From Streptomyces roseochromogenus subsp. oscitans DS 12.976 (GTDB lineage Bacteria; Actinomycetota; Actinomycetes; Streptomycetales; Streptomycetaceae): a stretch of DNA of 31,807 nucleotides. Positions 1 through 7,611 of this stretch are shown here, one piece after another (position 1 is the first letter of the stretch; each line of letters starts with the position of its first letter). The notes under the pieces were generated by a model. The model made no database searches. It worked only from the letters and a program-made list of their open reading frames with translations, and had not been told where the DNA came from. The stretch is taken from positions 4,742,926-4,774,732 of the forward strand of contig NZ_CM002285.1 of NCBI RefSeq assembly GCF_000497445.1. The letters are read 5' to 3'. The position numbers and the translations under genes are program-made.

Positions 1-816
1 CTGCTCGGGCAGCTCACGGCGGACGGGGTCGCGCTGGTCGTATTCGGTCCGGGAGGGGTCGTACTCGGGGCGCGCGGTGTCGTAGTCCGGGCGCCCCGAG
101 TCGTAGTCCGCGCGCGGGCTGTCGTAGTCGCCGCGCTGCTGCTCGTACGACGCACGGTCCCTGCCCTGCGGGCGGTAGTCCGAGGACGGCGAGCCGTATG
201 CGTCGGGGCCGGAGCCGTAGGTGTCCTGGGACGACGGTGACGCGTACGGGTCGCGCTCGGGGAAGCCGAGCCGTGGCTGCTGCCAGCCGTACTCGTCCTG
301 CCCGGGCCGCGGCCAGGTGCCGGGCTCACGGCGCTGGTACTCCGAGGGATACGCCGGGCGTACGACGGGGAGCTGGTCGGCGCGGGATTGCTGCTCGGCC
401 GGCGGCTGCTCGGCGGCACGGTGGCGGCCGTAGCCCTCGTACGGCCGTTCCTCGTACGACGGGCCGGACGGCAGCTCCGGCTCCTCGTAGCGCGGCTTGG
501 GCGGCTGCTGTACCGGCGCCGCGGGAGCCGGCGGTTCGCCCGCGGAGTCGTCCACGGTGATCGCGATGCGGATGGGGCGGCCGCACTCACGGCTCAGCGT
601 CTCGCTGACGATCGGCGCGAGACGGCCCTCCAGTACGCCTTTCGCGAATTCGTTCGGTACGGCGAGCAGAGCGGTGTCCGCCACCAGCGCGAGCGGCTGG
701 CAGCGCCGGATCCAGTGCTCGTCCTTCGCCTCGACACCCTGTCCGCGGCCTTCTCCGAGGAGCTGCTCCAGTACTCGTGGCCACACTGCGGCAAGATCGG
801 CAGGTACGTCAGCCAC
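1..816 (-). CDS. dnaA: Chromosomal replication initiator DnaA, 5' part (272 codons)
   Basis: DnaA binds DnaA boxes at oriC and opens the origin. Only the N-terminal 272 residues are in the window; the gene runs off the left edge before the AAA+ ATPase and the DNA-binding domain. The start is the GTG at 816-814, giving [20 protein letters not shown], with a GAGAGAG-like ribosome site just upstream. Residues 1 to about 95 form domain I, including the segments [20 protein letters not shown] and [15 protein letters not shown], which are typical of Streptomyces DnaA. From about residue 100 the protein becomes a long Pro/Gly/Tyr/Arg-rich linker, the enlarged domain II typical of streptomycetes. Its distal part has tandem seven-residue repeats (see 37-141). 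It is divergent from rpmH. Identification is firm. Confidence 0.96.
   Translation of the reverse strand, partial: MADVPADLAAVWPRVLEQLLGEGRGQGVEAKDEHWIRRCQPLALVADTALLAVPNEFAKGVLEGRLAPIVSETLSRECGRPIRIAITVDDSAGEPPAPAAPVQQPPKPRYEEPELPSGPSYEERPYEGYGRHRAAEQPPAEQQSRADQLPVVRPAYPSEYQRREPGTWPRPGQDEYGWQQPRLGFPERDPYASPSSQDTYGSGPDAYGSPSSDYRPQGRDRASYEQQRGDYDSPRADYDSGRPDYDTARPEYDPSRTEYDQRDPVRRELPEQ
37..141 (-). repeat. 21-bp tandem repeat in the dnaA linker (domain II), about five units
   Basis: Five successive 21-bp units begin with gtcgta on the plus strand (37-57, 58-78, 79-99, 100-120, 121-141), and a degraded sixth follows at 142-162. On the coding strand each unit encodes seven residues of the form x-R-x-(D/E)-Y-D-(S/T/P). 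The repeat keeps the dnaA reading frame and lies in the disordered linker between domains I and III. It probably arose by in-frame expansion, so copy number may differ among strains. Confidence 0.8.
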
Positions 817-939
817 AGGGCACGCTCTCTCACAGGTCCCACGAACGTGTGATCGCGAGACGGGTCGGGGTGTACATCGGGTGGTCGGTGGGTCAAACCC
901 GCCGGGGCGGGGGACAAAAGAACGAATCGGAGTTCAGCC

Positions 940-969
940 ACGGTAGTCAGCGCGGCGGGTGCGGTTCAA
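940..969 (-). promoter_or_regulatory. Candidate dnaA promoter
   Basis: Read on the minus strand, a -35 element TTGAAC (969-964) is followed by an 18-base spacer and a -10 element TACCGT (945-940). This fits the vegetative HrdB-type pattern and lies about 124 bases before the dnaA GTG. The DnaA boxes at 974-994 sit directly upstream of the -35, as expected for autoregulation. Confidence 0.55.
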
Positions 970-973
970 GTTG

Positions 974-994
974 TTGTCCCCAGCCTGTGGATAG
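974..994. promoter_or_regulatory. Pair of DnaA boxes in the dnaA promoter region
   Basis: TTGTCCCCA (974-982, plus strand) differs by one base from the Streptomyces box TTGTCCACA. Three bases further is TGTGGATAG (986-994), which on the minus strand is CTATCCACA, one base from TTATCCACA. The two boxes face each other. Closely spaced DnaA boxes in the Streptomyces dnaA promoter region, and cooperative DnaA binding there, are known from earlier work on this genus. Confidence 0.7.
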
Positions 995-1015
995 TGTCTC
1001 TCCGTGACCCCCGGT

Positions 1016-1045
1016 TTGACCGGATGGCGTAGCCGCGCGTACCGT
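1016..1045 (+). promoter_or_regulatory. Candidate rpmH promoter
   Basis: TTGACC (1016-1021), an 18-base spacer and TACCGT (1040-1045) form a vegetative-type promoter reading toward rpmH. It mirrors the dnaA promoter candidate, with the same spacer length and the same -10 hexamer. The predicted leader before rpmH would be about 160 bases. Confidence 0.5.
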
Positions 1046-1212
1046 AACCAGGTCGAGTTGTCGATGGCTGCTGCCGCCTGCCTCCGAAGGGCACAGGTCA
1101 CTTCAGGTGATCGGGAAGCGGTGCACTCGGGCGTGACGCGAGCTACTCGTGGGCGCACGGTGACAGCCAGGACGGCACCCGCCACCACCGATTTGATTTC
1201 TGGAGCCCCCGA

Positions 1213-1350
1213 GTGAGCAAGCGCACCTTCCAGCCGAACAACCGTCGTCGCGCGAAGACCCACGGCTTCCGGCTGCGTATGCGTACCCGTGCCGGCCGCG
1301 CGATTCTCGCGTCCCGCCGTAGCAAGGGTCGCGCCCGTCTGTCCGCCTGA
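1213..1350 (+). CDS. rpmH: 50S ribosomal protein L34
   Basis: This 45-residue, very basic protein matches bacterial L34 in full: [19 protein letters not shown], then a run rich in Arg/Lys, ending KGRARLSA. L34 is a late-assembling protein of the large ribosomal subunit. The GTG start at 1213 is preceded by CTGGAG about eight bases upstream. It is followed 21 bases later by rnpA, the usual rpmH-rnpA pairing that links ribosome and RNase P production. The sequence was read directly from the DNA. Certain. Confidence 0.98.
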   Translation: MSKRTFQPNNRRRAKTHGFRLRMRTRAGRAILASRRSKGRARLSA

Positions 1351-1371
1351 TCCCGATCAGGTCATGACGTC

Positions 1372-1743
1372 GTGCTGCCCACCGAGAACCGGCTGAGGCG
1401 GCGCGAGGACTTCGCGACCGCGGTTCGACGAGGACGCCGGGCAGGACGCCCGACTCTCGTCGTCCACCTTCGTAGCGGTGCCACGGACCCGCACGCGCCT
1501 GGGGAGAGCGCTCCCCCGACGCGTGCGGGTTTCGTCGTGAGCAAGGCCGTGGGTGGCGCGGTCGTGCGCAACAAAGTGAAGCGCAGACTGCGCCATCTGA
1601 TGCGTGACCGAGTCGCCCTGTTTCCCCCCGGTAGCCTGGTAGTCGTACGAGCGCTGCCCGGAGCGGGCGACGCAGACCATGCACAGCTGGCCCGAGACCT
1701 GGACGCCGCTCTTCAGCGGCTACTGGGAGGGGGCGCGCGATGA
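1372..1743 (+). CDS. rnpA: Ribonuclease P protein component
   Basis: This 123-residue basic protein is the protein subunit of RNase P, which helps the catalytic RNA bind the 5' leader of precursor tRNAs. It opens [20 protein letters not shown], the usual N-terminal motif, and carries the RNR signature as RNKVKRRLR at residues 66-74. The GTG start at 1372 is 21 bases after rpmH. The stop overlaps the yidD start as ATGA (1740-1743), so the two are translationally coupled. A Streptomyces-typical insertion (about residues 36-50, Pro/Gly/Ala-rich) separates two strands of the fold. Confidence 0.97.
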   Translation: MLPTENRLRRREDFATAVRRGRRAGRPTLVVHLRSGATDPHAPGESAPPTRAGFVVSKAVGGAVVRNKVKRRLRHLMRDRVALFPPGSLVVVRALPGAGDADHAQLARDLDAALQRLLGGGAR

Positions 1744-2105
1744 AGTACCCGCTGCTGGCTCTGATCAAGCTGTACCAGTGGACGATCAGTCCACTGCTGG
1801 GGCCGGTGTGCAAGTACTACCCGTCGTGCTCCCACTACGGCTACACGGCCATCGACCGGCACGGTGCGATCAAGGGAACGGCACTGACCGCCTGGCGCAT
1901 CCTCCGGTGCAATCCGTGGTCGCTGGGCGGTGTGGACCATGTTCCGCCGCGCAAGCGTCCCCGGTGGCACGAAATGCTGCGCAACGCCTGGCGCGCACGC
2001 AGGGGCGGGCCCTCCGCCGCCGAACCGGCCACCGAAGCGAAGCCCCTTTCCGGGCTTCCTTCGAGCCCGGCCGCAGAGACCTCGTCCCATGCCCAAGGAG
2101 CATGA
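1740..2105 (+). CDS. yidD: Membrane protein insertion efficiency factor YidD
   Basis: This 121-residue protein has the diagnostic YidD core: [20 protein letters not shown] near residues 12-31, then the HGAIKG and [14 protein letters not shown] segments. YidD is a small membrane-associated factor that assists YidC and SecYEG in inserting inner-membrane proteins. The ATG overlaps the rnpA stop by four bases, and the gene is followed three bases later by yidC. Its C-terminal 35 residues are low-complexity (Ala/Ser/Pro-rich) and longer than in Firmicutes or enterics, which is common in streptomycetes. Confidence 0.96.
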   Translation: MKYPLLALIKLYQWTISPLLGPVCKYYPSCSHYGYTAIDRHGAIKGTALTAWRILRCNPWSLGGVDHVPPRKRPRWHEMLRNAWRARRGGPSAAEPATEAKPLSGLPSSPAAETSSHAQGA

Positions 2106-2108
2106 TTA

Positions 2109-3401
2109 GTGGACACGATTGCCAGCCTCTTCAGCTTCATCACGACACCCGTTTCATGGGTCATCGTCCAGTTCCACAAGATGTACGGCGCGATCTTCGG
2201 CGCCGACACCGGGTGGGCCTGGGGCCTGTCCATCGTGTCTCTGGTGATTTTGATCCGCGTCTGCCTGATCCCGCTCTTTGTGAAGCAGATCAAGTCGACG
2301 CGCGCGATGCAGACGCTCCAGCCGGAGATGAAGAAGATCCAGGAGCGCTACAAGAACGACAAACAGCGTCAGTCCGAAGAGATGATGAAGCTGTACAAGG
2401 AGACGGGCACCAACCCGCTCTCCTCGTGCCTTCCCATCCTGGCGCAGTCCCCGTTCTTCTTCGCCCTCTACCACGTGCTCAACGGCATCGCGACGGGCAA
2501 GACCATCGGCGTCATCAACGAGCCGCTGCTCGCCAGCGCCCGTAAGGCGCACATCTTCGGCGCTCCGCTGGCCGCGAAGTTCATGGACAGCTCGGACAAG
2601 GTCGCGGCGCTGGGCGCCACGCTGACCGACGTCCGGGTCGTGACCGCGGTCATGATCGTCCTGATGTCGTTCTCGCAGTTCTACACGCAGCGCCAGCTGA
2701 TGACGAAGAACGTCGACACGACGGTGAAGACGCCGTTCATGCAGCAGCAGAAGATGCTGATGTACGTCTTCCCGGTCATGTTCGCCGTCTTCGGTATCAA
2801 CTTCCCGGTCGGTGTCCTCGTCTACTGGCTGACCACCAACGTGTGGACCATGGGCCAGCAGATGTACGTCATCCGCAACAACCCGACGCCGGGTTCCAAG
2901 GCTCAGGCCGCCTACCTGGAGCGCCTGACCAAGCACGTCACGCACGTCGGCAAGGTCCGGCGCCGCAGCGAAAAGACCATTGTCAAGGCGATCGTCGCCA
3001 AGGGCCGTGAGCGCAACGAGTTCGAGCGCAAGTTCATCAACGCGCTGAACAAGGCCGGTCTCGCCGCCCAGGCCGACGGCAGCGTGGTGATGAGCACGGC
3101 CCAGGCCGCGGCGCAGACCGAGGACGGCGCGGAGACCACCTCGGCGACGACCGGTGGCGGCGCCACGGCCCGGCGTCAGCAGCCCAAGCGCCAGTCCAAG
3201 TCCCAGCGTCAGTCCGGCGGGCCCAAGCAGGCCGGTGGGACCACCTCGTCCACCTCGCTGGAAAAGTCCGACGAGCCGCAGGACGCCAAGCCCGCCGCAC
3301 CTGAGCGGGCCCCGAAGCCCGGCTCCGGCACCCGCAGCAAGGCCCAGTCCGGCCAGCGCAAGGGTGGCCCGCAGCGGCCCAAGTCCCCGTCCAAGAAGTA
3401 A
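2109..3401 (+). CDS. yidC: Membrane protein insertase YidC
   Basis: This is the 430-residue YidC/Oxa1/Alb3-family insertase, which helps membrane proteins fold and insert, alone or with SecYEG. Hydrophobic segments lie near residues 6-30, 36-58, 104-127, 173-190 and 216-250. The conserved arginine of the hydrophilic groove is R50 in [15 protein letters not shown] cytoplasmic helical hairpin (about 60-100, charged) separates the first two core helices. The tail from about residue 300 is Gln/Ser/Lys/Pro-rich and basic, as in ribosome-contacting tails. The start is the GTG at 2109 with AAGGAG eight bases upstream. The large periplasmic domain of Gram-negative YidC is absent, as expected for an actinomycete. 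Confidence 0.96.
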   Translation: MDTIASLFSFITTPVSWVIVQFHKMYGAIFGADTGWAWGLSIVSLVILIRVCLIPLFVKQIKSTRAMQTLQPEMKKIQERYKNDKQRQSEEMMKLYKETGTNPLSSCLPILAQSPFFFALYHVLNGIATGKTIGVINEPLLASARKAHIFGAPLAAKFMDSSDKVAALGATLTDVRVVTAVMIVLMSFSQFYTQRQLMTKNVDTTVKTPFMQQQKMLMYVFPVMFAVFGINFPVGVLVYWLTTNVWTMGQQMYVIRNNPTPGSKAQAAYLERLTKHVTHVGKVRRRSEKTIVKAIVAKGRERNEFERKFINALNKAGLAAQADGSVVMSTAQAAAQTEDGAETTSATTGGGATARRQQPKRQSKSQRQSGGPKQAGGTTSSTSLEKSDEPQDAKPAAPERAPKPGSGTRSKAQSGQRKGGPQRPKSPSKK

Positions 3402-3416
3402 GAAGGAGCCCATCCC

Positions 3417-3929
3417 GTGACGGAAGGCACCACCCCCGCCGCTGCCGAGGGTGCAGACACCCTGACCCGCCTGGAGCAGGAGGGTGAGATCGCGGCGGAC
3501 TACCTGGAGGGTCTGCTGGACATCGCCGACCTCGACGGCGACATCGACATGGACGTCGAGGCCGACCGCGCTTCCGTGTCGATCATCAGCGACACCGGCG
3601 GCCGCGACCTGCAGAAGCTGGTCGGCCGGGACGGCGAGGTGCTGGAGGCACTGCAGGAGCTGACGCGTCTGGCCGTGCACCGGGAGACCGGCGACCGCAG
3701 CCGGCTGATGCTGGACATCGCGGGTTACCGGGCCAAGAAGCGCGCCGAGCTGTCCGAGATCGGCGCCAAGGCGGCTGCCGAGGTCAAGAACACCGGCGAG
3801 CCCGTCAAGCTCAAGCCGATGACCCCGTTCGAGCGCAAGGTCGTGCACGACGCGGTCAAGGCCGCAGGACTGCGCAGCGAGTCCGAGGGCGAGGAGCCGC
3901 AGCGGTTCGTCGTCGTGCTGCCCGCCTGA
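3417..3929 (+). CDS. jag: Jag/KhpB-family RNA-binding protein (KH and R3H domains)
   Basis: This 170-residue protein is a Jag (KhpB, EloR-type) homologue. Residues about 30-105 form a KH-type domain around LVGRDGEVLEALQELTRLAV. Residues about 110-170 form an R3H domain with RAELSEIGAKAA and PMTPFERKVVHDAV, where the Arg and His define R3H. Family members bind RNA and influence cell division or elongation in Gram-positive bacteria; the exact role in Streptomyces is not known to me. The start is the GTG at 3417, 15 bases after yidC, with AAGGAG upstream. A strong terminator follows, so it likely ends the rpmH-rnpA-yidD-yidC-jag transcript. Confidence 0.93.
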   Translation: MTEGTTPAAAEGADTLTRLEQEGEIAADYLEGLLDIADLDGDIDMDVEADRASVSIISDTGGRDLQKLVGRDGEVLEALQELTRLAVHRETGDRSRLMLDIAGYRAKKRAELSEIGAKAAAEVKNTGEPVKLKPMTPFERKVVHDAVKAAGLRSESEGEEPQRFVVVLPA

Positions 3930-3947
3930 TCGGTCCCCACGTTGTAC

Positions 3948-3976
3948 CGGCCCCGTCTGTAGAGCAGACGGGGCCG
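3948..3976 (+). terminator. Rho-independent-type terminator after jag
   Basis: A perfect 12-bp stem (CGGCCCCGTCTG at 3948-3959 with CAGACGGGGCCG at 3965-3976) has a five-base loop and is followed by aactttgtc. It lies 19 bases after the jag stop and separates the rpmH-jag unit from rsmG. Confidence 0.85.
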
Positions 3977-4046
3977 AACTTTGTCAGCCTGGTAGTTCTG
4001 GTGGCCGGTGCGCGAGGCGCCGGCGCTGTACGGAAGGACGGTCCCC

Positions 4047-4763
4047 GTGACGGAGGCAGCGGAGCTTCCCCCCGCGCCCGAACAGGCGCGGGAAGTGTTT
4101 GGTGATCGCTTCGCCGATGCGGTCCGCTACGCGGAGCTGCTCGCCGAGGCGGGCGTGCAGCGTGGCCTGATCGGCCCGCGGGAAGTGCCCCGCCTGTGGG
4201 AGCGGCATCTGCTGAACTGCGCGGTGCTCTCCGAGGCCGTCCCAGAGGGCGTGACGGTCTGCGATGTCGGCTCCGGTGCCGGACTGCCAGGCATTCCGCT
4301 GGCCCTGGTCAGGGACGATCTGAACATCACCCTGTTGGAGCCGCTGCTGCGGCGCACCAACTTCCTCACCGAGGTCGTTGAGCTGCTCGGCCTGGACCAC
4401 GTCACGGTCGTGCGGGGGCGTGCCGAGGAAGTCCTCGGCAAGCTTCCTCCGGTCCATGTGGTGACCGCCCGAGCCGTGGCCCCGCTGGACCGTCTGGCCG
4501 CCTGGGGTATCCCGCTGCTCCGTCCCTACGGTGAGATGCTCGCGCTCAAGGGCGACACCGCCGAGGAGGAACTGAAGGCCGCGGCCACGGCCCTTAGCAA
4601 GCTCGGTGCGGTGGAGACGTCCATCTTGCATGTGGGCGAGGGAGTGGTGGATCCGCTCTCCACCGTCGTGCGGGTCGAGGTCGGCGAGAGCCCCGGCGGT
4701 GTGCGGTTCGCGGCGAAGCGAGCGAAGGCGGCCCGCGTCGGCCGCGTCCGTCGGCGTCGGTAG
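4047..4763 (+). CDS. rsmG: 16S rRNA (guanine(527)-N(7))-methyltransferase RsmG
   Basis: This 238-residue SAM-dependent enzyme methylates N7 of G527 in 16S rRNA. Loss of RsmG in Streptomyces is known to give low-level streptomycin resistance and altered antibiotic production. The SAM-binding motif is VCDVGSGAGLPGIPLAL (about residues 71-87), followed by LLEPLLRRTNFL and the TARAVAPLDRL segment typical of the GidB family. I chose the GTG at 4047 because GGAAGGA lies eight bases upstream. An in-frame GTG at 4008 would add 13 residues but has no good ribosome site. The C-terminus is basic (RAKAARVGRVRRRR). It precedes parA-parB, as in most actinomycetes. Confidence 0.96.
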   Translation: MTEAAELPPAPEQAREVFGDRFADAVRYAELLAEAGVQRGLIGPREVPRLWERHLLNCAVLSEAVPEGVTVCDVGSGAGLPGIPLALVRDDLNITLLEPLLRRTNFLTEVVELLGLDHVTVVRGRAEEVLGKLPPVHVVTARAVAPLDRLAAWGIPLLRPYGEMLALKGDTAEEELKAAATALSKLGAVETSILHVGEGVVDPLSTVVRVEVGESPGGVRFAAKRAKAARVGRVRRRR

Positions 4764-4802
4764 CGCTGAGGATCGCTGAGTCCGAGAGAGGCGTCCATGC
4801 TG

Positions 4803-4820
4803 AGAGGCGTGGGCGCCTCT
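4803..4820 (+). terminator. Weak terminator-like hairpin after rsmG
   Basis: AGAGGCG (4803-4809) pairs with CGCCTCT (4814-4820) around a four-base loop, 40 bases after rsmG. There is no T-run. It may reduce read-through into parA. Confidence 0.35.
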
Positions 4821-4915
4821 GATCCGTCCTGACGACGAGACGTACTCCACACAAGCTGCCAAACCTACGCAGGCCGGAGTGTCGCGAAGATTCGGTCGCC
4901 GCCGCTGTGCATCGT

Positions 4916-4929
4916 GTTTCACGTGAAAC
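4916..4929. promoter_or_regulatory. parS: parS site 1 (exact)
   Basis: An exact GTTTCACGTGAAAC palindrome, the Streptomyces centromere-like sequence bound by ParB. It lies about 195 bases before the preferred parA start, in the parAB upstream region, so ParB bound here could also affect parAB expression. Confidence 0.95.
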
Positions 4930-5060
4930 GTCGCTCACTGCTGCACGGCATCATCAGTCGCGGCCGCGCCGCGGCCGAACCTCGCGACCGCAAGCCCCTG
5001 GGTTCTCTGGGCGAGGATCCCGGCTCTCAGGGCACTCCGTCCCTCTCCAAGGGCACGGAG

Positions 5061-5087
5061 TTGTCCACAGAGGTGGAATTCTCCACA
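5061..5087 (+). promoter_or_regulatory. Two DnaA-box-like sequences upstream of parA
   Basis: TTGTCCACA (5061-5069) is the exact Streptomyces DnaA-box consensus. TTCTCCACA (5079-5087) is one base off, in the same orientation, 18 bases downstream. Both sit in the parA leader just before the preferred start codon. They could let DnaA influence parAB expression, but no binding data can be read from sequence alone. Confidence 0.5.
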
Positions 5088-5123
5088 GAACACCAGGCCT
5101 CACTGGTTCACGACCCCGAAGGC

Positions 5124-6197
5124 ATGGGAGGCTCTGTTCATTGCGAGCCTGAAGTCGAGGAGAGTGAATCCTTGCGGTCCGACGCCAACATCGCGGGACC
5201 GATGACCGATCCGGTCCCCGGTCCCCGTACCGAGTCGATGGGGGCGGATGTTTCACGTGAAACACCGCCCCCGATGGACGACACTCCCATCGGTCGTGCG
5301 GCCCAACTGGCGGTTGAGGCTCTGGGCCGCGCCGGCGAAGGTCTGCCGCGACCGGAGCAGACCCGAGTCATCGTGGTCGCCAACCAGAAGGGCGGCGTGG
5401 GCAAGACGACGACGACCGTCAACCTTGCTGCTTCGCTGGCTCTGCACGGCGGCCGTGTCCTGGTGATCGACCTCGACCCGCAGGGCAACGCGTCCACCGC
5501 CCTGGGGATCGACCACCATGCCGAAGTCCCTTCCATCTACGACGTGTTGGTGGAGAGCAAGCCTCTCGCCGAGGTCGTTCAGCCGGTCCCCGACGTGGAA
5601 GGTCTCTTCTGCGCCCCTGCCACCATCGATCTCGCCGGTGCGGAGATCGAGTTGGTGTCGCTGGTGGCCCGTGAGAGCCGGCTGCAGCGCGCGATCCAGG
5701 CGTACGAACAGCCGCTGGACTACGTCCTCATCGACTGCCCGCCCTCGCTCGGCCTGTTGACGGTCAACGCACTGGTGGCGGGTCAGGAGGTCCTCATCCC
5801 GATCCAGTGCGAGTACTACGCACTCGAGGGTCTGGGCCAGCTGCTGCGCAACGTCGACCTGGTGCGGGGGCACCTCAACCCCACGCTGCATGTGTCGACC
5901 ATCCTGCTCACCATGTACGACGGCCGGACGCGTCTTGCCTCCCAGGTCGCGGAAGAGGTGCGCACCCACTTCGGCGACGAGGTGCTGCGGACGAGCATTC
6001 CCCGCTCGGTCCGTATCTCCGAGGCGCCGAGCTACGGGCAGACGGTGCTGACTTACGATCCTGGATCGAGCGGTGCCCTCTCGTATCTTGAGGCGGCCCG
6101 AGAAATCGCGCTGAAGGGCGTTGGCGTCAGTTATGACGCGAGCCAGGCTCACCTCAGCGCCCAGAACGACCCAAGCATGGTGGAGGGGCTGCAGTGA
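5124..6197 (+). CDS. parA: Chromosome-partitioning ATPase ParA
   Basis: This Walker-type ParA/Soj ATPase works with ParB-parS complexes to segregate chromosomes; in Streptomyces it matters most during sporulation septation. With the start at 5124 (357 residues) the deviant Walker A is KGGVGKTT at 89-96, and the Walker A'/switch region is [11 protein letters not shown] near 114-124. [16 protein letters not shown] follows. The first 80 residues are a variable, acidic extension containing an in-gene parS read as VSRET (43-47). The start is uncertain. The frame is open from a GTG at 4914 inside parS site 1. Other options are TTG 5172, which has GAGGAGAG seven bases upstream, ATG 5238 and ATG 5274. 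I prefer ATG 5124 because the length agrees with what I recall of Streptomyces ParA. The stop overlaps parB by four bases (GTGA). Confidence 0.93.
   Translation: MGGSVHCEPEVEESESLRSDANIAGPMTDPVPGPRTESMGADVSRETPPPMDDTPIGRAAQLAVEALGRAGEGLPRPEQTRVIVVANQKGGVGKTTTTVNLAASLALHGGRVLVIDLDPQGNASTALGIDHHAEVPSIYDVLVESKPLAEVVQPVPDVEGLFCAPATIDLAGAEIELVSLVARESRLQRAIQAYEQPLDYVLIDCPPSLGLLTVNALVAGQEVLIPIQCEYYALEGLGQLLRNVDLVRGHLNPTLHVSTILLTMYDGRTRLASQVAEEVRTHFGDEVLRTSIPRSVRISEAPSYGQTVLTYDPGSSGALSYLEAAREIALKGVGVSYDASQAHLSAQNDPSMVEGLQ
5250..5263. promoter_or_regulatory. parS: parS site 2 (exact), inside parA
   Basis: An exact GTTTCACGTGAAAC within the 5' part of parA, translated as V-S-R-E-T. It is the core of a longer inverted repeat: GGGGCGG (5241-5247) pairs with CCGCCCC (5265-5271), with T5249-A5264 also paired and A5248 bulged. 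Confidence 0.95.
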
Positions 6198-7294
6198 GCG
6201 AACGACGGAGGGGGCTGGGTCGTGGCCTTGGCGCACTGATCCCCGCTGCCCCGACCGAGAAGACCCCGGCTCCGGCTGCGCTGGGAGGCGGAGCCTCGAC
6301 CTCCCCCGCAGCTGTCCCGGTGCTGACGAGTGACCGCGGGGTGGCCGCAGCGAAGGTGGCCACACTGCCGCCTGTTTCACATGAAACCGAGGAGCTCCCG
6401 GCAAGCCCTGTCATGGAGACGCCGGCTCCTCCGCTGGGGGCGCACTTCGCCGAGATCCCTCTTGACGCGATCTCGCCCAACCCGCGCCAGCCGCGTGACG
6501 TCTTTGACGAGGACGCGCTGCACGAGCTGGTCACCTCCATCAAGGAGGTCGGTCTGCTGCAGCCCGTCGTCGTGCGGCAGCTGGGACCCGCCCGCTATGA
6601 GCTGATCATGGGCGAGCGCCGCTGGCGCGCCTGCCGTGAGGCCGGTCTGGAGGCCATCCCGGCGATCGTCCGGGCCACGGAGGACGAGAAGCTCCTCCTG
6701 GACGCGTTGCTGGAGAACCTGCACCGCGCCCAGCTGAACCCGCTGGAAGAGGCCGCCGCCTACGACCAGCTGCTGAAGGACTTCAACTGCACGCATGACC
6801 AGCTGGCCGACCGGATCGGACGCTCTCGGCCTCAGGTCTCCAACACGCTGCGCCTGCTGAAGCTCTCGCCGACGGTCCAGAAGCGGGTCGCCGCCGGAGT
6901 CCTCTCGGCCGGCCATGCCCGAGCCCTGCTGTCGGTGACGGACTCCGAGGAGCAGGACCGGCTGGCTCACCGCATCGTGGCCGAGGGGCTGTCGGTGCGA
7001 GCCGTCGAGGAAATCGTGACCCTCATGGGCTCGCGGCCCCAGAAGCCGCAGCGCACCAAGGGGCCGCGCGCCGGCTCCCGGCTCTCCCCGGCGCTGAACG
7101 AGCTGGCCACCCGTCTGTCGGACCGCTTCGAGACCCGGGTGAAGGTCGACCTCGGTCAGAAGAAGGGCAAGATCACCGTCGAGTTCGCCTCCGTGGACGA
7201 TCTCCAGCGGATCCTGAGCACGCTCGCTCCCGGCGAGGGGCCGGTGCTGCCGCAGGAACTTGAGGAGGAGGCGATGGAGGAGCAGGACGACTGA
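6194..7294 (+). CDS. parB: Chromosome-partitioning protein ParB (CTP-dependent clamp family)
   Basis: This 366-residue ParB/Spo0J protein binds parS and spreads to form the segrosome that ParA moves. The N-terminus [14 protein letters not shown] (4-17) is the ParA-contacting motif. The ParB/Srx CTP-binding domain spans about 85-180, with [21 protein letters not shown] (140-146) and [10 protein letters not shown] (174-183). The helix-turn-helix parS reader lies around 198-222 ([20 protein letters not shown]). The C-terminal dimerization domain ends in an acidic stretch. The GTG start overlaps the parA stop (GTGA), indicating coupling. The variable linker contains a near-parS (6374-6387) read as VSHET. 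A terminator follows at 7319-7362. Confidence 0.97.
   Translation: MSERRRGLGRGLGALIPAAPTEKTPAPAALGGGASTSPAAVPVLTSDRGVAAAKVATLPPVSHETEELPASPVMETPAPPLGAHFAEIPLDAISPNPRQPRDVFDEDALHELVTSIKEVGLLQPVVVRQLGPARYELIMGERRWRACREAGLEAIPAIVRATEDEKLLLDALLENLHRAQLNPLEEAAAYDQLLKDFNCTHDQLADRIGRSRPQVSNTLRLLKLSPTVQKRVAAGVLSAGHARALLSVTDSEEQDRLAHRIVAEGLSVRAVEEIVTLMGSRPQKPQRTKGPRAGSRLSPALNELATRLSDRFETRVKVDLGQKKGKITVEFASVDDLQRILSTLAPGEGPVLPQELEEEAMEEQDD
6374..6387. promoter_or_regulatory. parS-like site (one mismatch), inside parB
   Basis: GTTTCACATGAAAC differs from parS at one central base (A instead of G at the eighth position), which breaks the palindrome. It codes V-S-H-E-T in ParB residues 61-65. It may be a weak or decayed parS. 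Confidence 0.6.
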
Positions 7295-7318
7295 GCCTGC
7301 GCCTCTCGGCCGCGCAGG

Positions 7319-7362
7319 GAGCGGACTGTGTCCGGTGTGTACCGGAACACGGGCCGCTCTTT
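7319..7362 (+). terminator. Terminator after parB
   Basis: GAGCGG (7319-7324) pairs with CCGCTC (7354-7359), and inside it GTGTCCGGT pairs with ACCGGAACAC with one bulge around a gtgt loop. A TTT run follows directly. It lies 25 bases after the parB stop. Confidence 0.75.
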
Positions 7363-7611
7363 GCTTTGAGGCGGTATCGAGCGAATCGCTTCGTGGATAC
7401 GATGCGAATGGTTATGGCGCATCCACCGGACAGCATCTGCATCTCTGAGTGGGGAGTCGGGGGCCATGCGATCGATGAGCCGCACCGAACTGGTGAGCGC
7501 GGGCCTGAGTCTTGGAGCAGTCGGCGGTTTCGTCGGCAGTCTGCTCAGGGAGCGGAGCGCTCTGACAGCCGCTCGTGATGCGGCGGGCGAAGGAAGCGAG
7601 GAACAGCCTTC
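7363..7611. other. parB-GNAT intergenic region with a doubtful small frame
   Basis: No well-supported gene. An ATG at 7466 with GGGGAG nine bases upstream opens a frame beginning MRSMSRTELVSAGLSLGAV with a possible short membrane helix. It runs 112 bases into the GNAT gene before stopping at 7723. Third-position GC in its unique part is only about two thirds, well below neighbouring genes, so I do not call it. The GNAT-gene promoter presumably lies here. Confidence 0.5.

Larger units (their letters stand above)
817..1212. other. dnaA-rpmH divergent intergenic region
   Basis: About 396 bases without a gene. The region holds the two divergent promoter candidates (dnaA at 940-969, rpmH at 1016-1045), and a pair of DnaA boxes lies between them. 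The long untranslated stretches on either side (about 125 bases before dnaA, about 168 before rpmH) contain no supported small gene. Open frames here are GC-driven. Confidence 0.7.

Noticed and set aside
1..1212. oriC
   Set aside because: The Streptomyces origin lies between dnaA and dnaN, beyond the left edge. Only two DnaA boxes are seen on the rpmH side, far fewer than an origin.
2154..3848. A 564-residue minus-strand frame over yidC and jag
   Set aside because: Antisense to two firmly identified genes; no motif or ribosome site.
4914..5123. Extra 70 codons at the start of ParA
   Set aside because: The GTG at 4914 lies inside a parS palindrome and has no ribosome site. The first residues (FHVKR) simply translate parS. 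The same artefact occurs at 26241 before the GT87 gene.
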